Below are positions 4,759 through 5,467 of a DNA stretch of 5,467 nt, one piece after another. The notes under the pieces are model-generated. The model had not been told where the DNA came from and made no database searches. It saw only the letters and a list, made by a program, of their open reading frames with translations. This DNA comes from Kiloniellales bacterium (GTDB lineage Bacteria; Pseudomonadota; Alphaproteobacteria; Kiloniellales; JAKSBE01). The position numbers were made by a program, and so were the translations under genes. How positions within the stretch are numbered: position 1 is the stretch's first letter; each line of letters begins with the position of its first letter. The DNA lies in the NCBI GenBank assembly GCA_030067055.1, contig JASJAL010000309.1, forward strand, positions 1 through 5,467, in the 5' to 3' direction.

Positions 4759-5467
4759 TCTGAAATCCAGCGATTACCCGTCTGTGGAAATCCAGATAGC
4801 CGGAAGCCCGCGTCCAGGGCCGCGCTGAGAGCATCTCCTGGGCGGCCGGCAGTGCGAAGAAGGGCAGGGCCGGATAGGCGTGGTGGGCGCCGTGGTAGGG
4901 CATGTTCCAGGCCAGCCACCTGAGCGCGGCGTTGCTCTCGGTCGTGCGGGAGTTGAGCATCATGTCCCGGCTCTCCGGACAGCCATGATGCTCCGCCAGC
5001 AGATAGGCGCGCAGAAAGGGCTGGCCGAGCAGGGCCGGCACCACCCAGAAGGTGAGAGCCAGGGTGCTCCCGCTCCAGAGCGATAGTCCGGCAACGCCGG
5101 CACAAATTCCAAGGAAGATCCGCGCTTCCCGGACCACCTTGGGCTTCTCCTGCCGGGTCACGAAGGTCTCTTCGACCCGGCCGGAGGCGTGGCGCAGCAG
5201 GGCCGCGATCTGGCCGCGCCAATAGGGCAGGCCGCTCAGGTACCAGAGGTAGCCGCCCAGGCTCCGCGGCCTGGGTTCGGCGAGTTCCGGGTCCTTGTCG
5301 GGCTCCTGAGTGTAGCGGTGATGCGCCAGATGAAAGGCCCGGAAATAGGCCGGCGGAAGCAGGATCGCAAAGCCGCAGACAAAGGCCACGGCATCGTTTA
5401 GGGCCCGGGTCCGGAAGGCCGTGCGGTGGATCGCCTCGTGCGCGGCGCAGAACAGGAACACGATGGC
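4748..5467 (-). CDS. Membrane fatty acid desaturase family protein (partial, N-terminus missing)
   Basis: The frame is open to the right window edge, so only the C-terminal 239 residues are seen; members usually have about 300, so about 60 may be missing. It belongs to the integral-membrane di-iron desaturase/hydroxylase family, which uses oxygen and electrons to introduce double bonds or hydroxyl groups into acyl chains or similar lipids. All three histidine boxes are present: HEAIH (codons near 5440-5426), HLAHH (near 5332-5318) and HGAHH (near 4894-4880). An extra pair occurs in AEHHGCPE between the second and third boxes. Hydrophobic stretches FVCGFAILLPPAYF, IFLGICAGVAGLSLW and ALTFWVVPALLG fit membrane helices. 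The NSRTTESNAALRWLAWNMPYH block is typical of alphaproteobacterial proteins annotated as fatty acid desaturases. The substrate cannot be fixed from the sequence; a carotenoid or ornithine-lipid type modification is possible. It is convergent with the bactofilin gene and so probably not part of that system. Confidence 0.88.
   Translation of the reverse strand, partial: AIVFLFCAAHEAIHRTAFRTRALNDAVAFVCGFAILLPPAYFRAFHLAHHRYTQEPDKDPELAEPRPRSLGGYLWYLSGLPYWRGQIAALLRHASGRVEETFVTRQEKPKVVREARIFLGICAGVAGLSLWSGSTLALTFWVVPALLGQPFLRAYLLAEHHGCPESRDMMLNSRTTESNAALRWLAWNMPYHGAHHAYPALPFFALPAAQEMLSARPWTRASGYLDFHRRVIAGFQSRP

Overview
The window looks like chromosomal DNA from a high-GC alphaproteobacterium, probably of the Rhodospirillales type. 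This is inferred from the strong G/C bias at third codon positions, a ChvI/ChvG- or PhoP/PhoQ-like two-component pair, bactofilins, and a cluster of palindromic intergenic repeats. No rRNA, tRNA, CRISPR array, transposase or phage gene is visible.

Layout from left to right. (1) Positions 1-140 hold the probable C-terminal end of an unidentified + strand gene; its stop overlaps the start of the next gene. (2) Positions 133-900 encode an OmpR-type response regulator. Positions 878-2407 encode its membrane histidine kinase partner, with overlapping reading frames. The three genes look like one + strand operon. (3) Positions 2412-2587 are filled by three consecutive imperfect palindromes lying between convergent genes. 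They share core sequence but have different arms, as in REP-like mobile palindromes. (4) Positions 2609-3802, minus strand, encode an unusual two-domain protein: a ParA/MinD-like ATPase domain with a degenerate P-loop fused to a C-terminal bactofilin domain. (5) Positions 3803-4225 are a 423-base divergent intergenic region with repeated GTAAAGCC-type motifs and two adjacent small hairpins. (6) Positions 4226-4732, + strand, encode a stand-alone bactofilin. (7) Positions 4748-5467, minus strand, encode a histidine-box membrane fatty acid desaturase whose N-terminus lies beyond the window; it converges on the bactofilin gene with a 15-base gap.

The most interesting part is the divergent pair of a ParA-like/bactofilin fusion and a separate bactofilin. 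Bactofilins are polymer-forming scaffold proteins. In Myxococcus they work with a ParABS system through separate adaptor proteins. Here a ParA-like fold is built into one bactofilin subunit, and its nucleotide-binding loop seems to have lost its lysines. A reasonable inference is that the two proteins co-assemble, with the ParA-like part acting as a localisation or docking module rather than as an active ATPase. Whether the neighbouring two-component system controls them cannot be told from the sequence alone.
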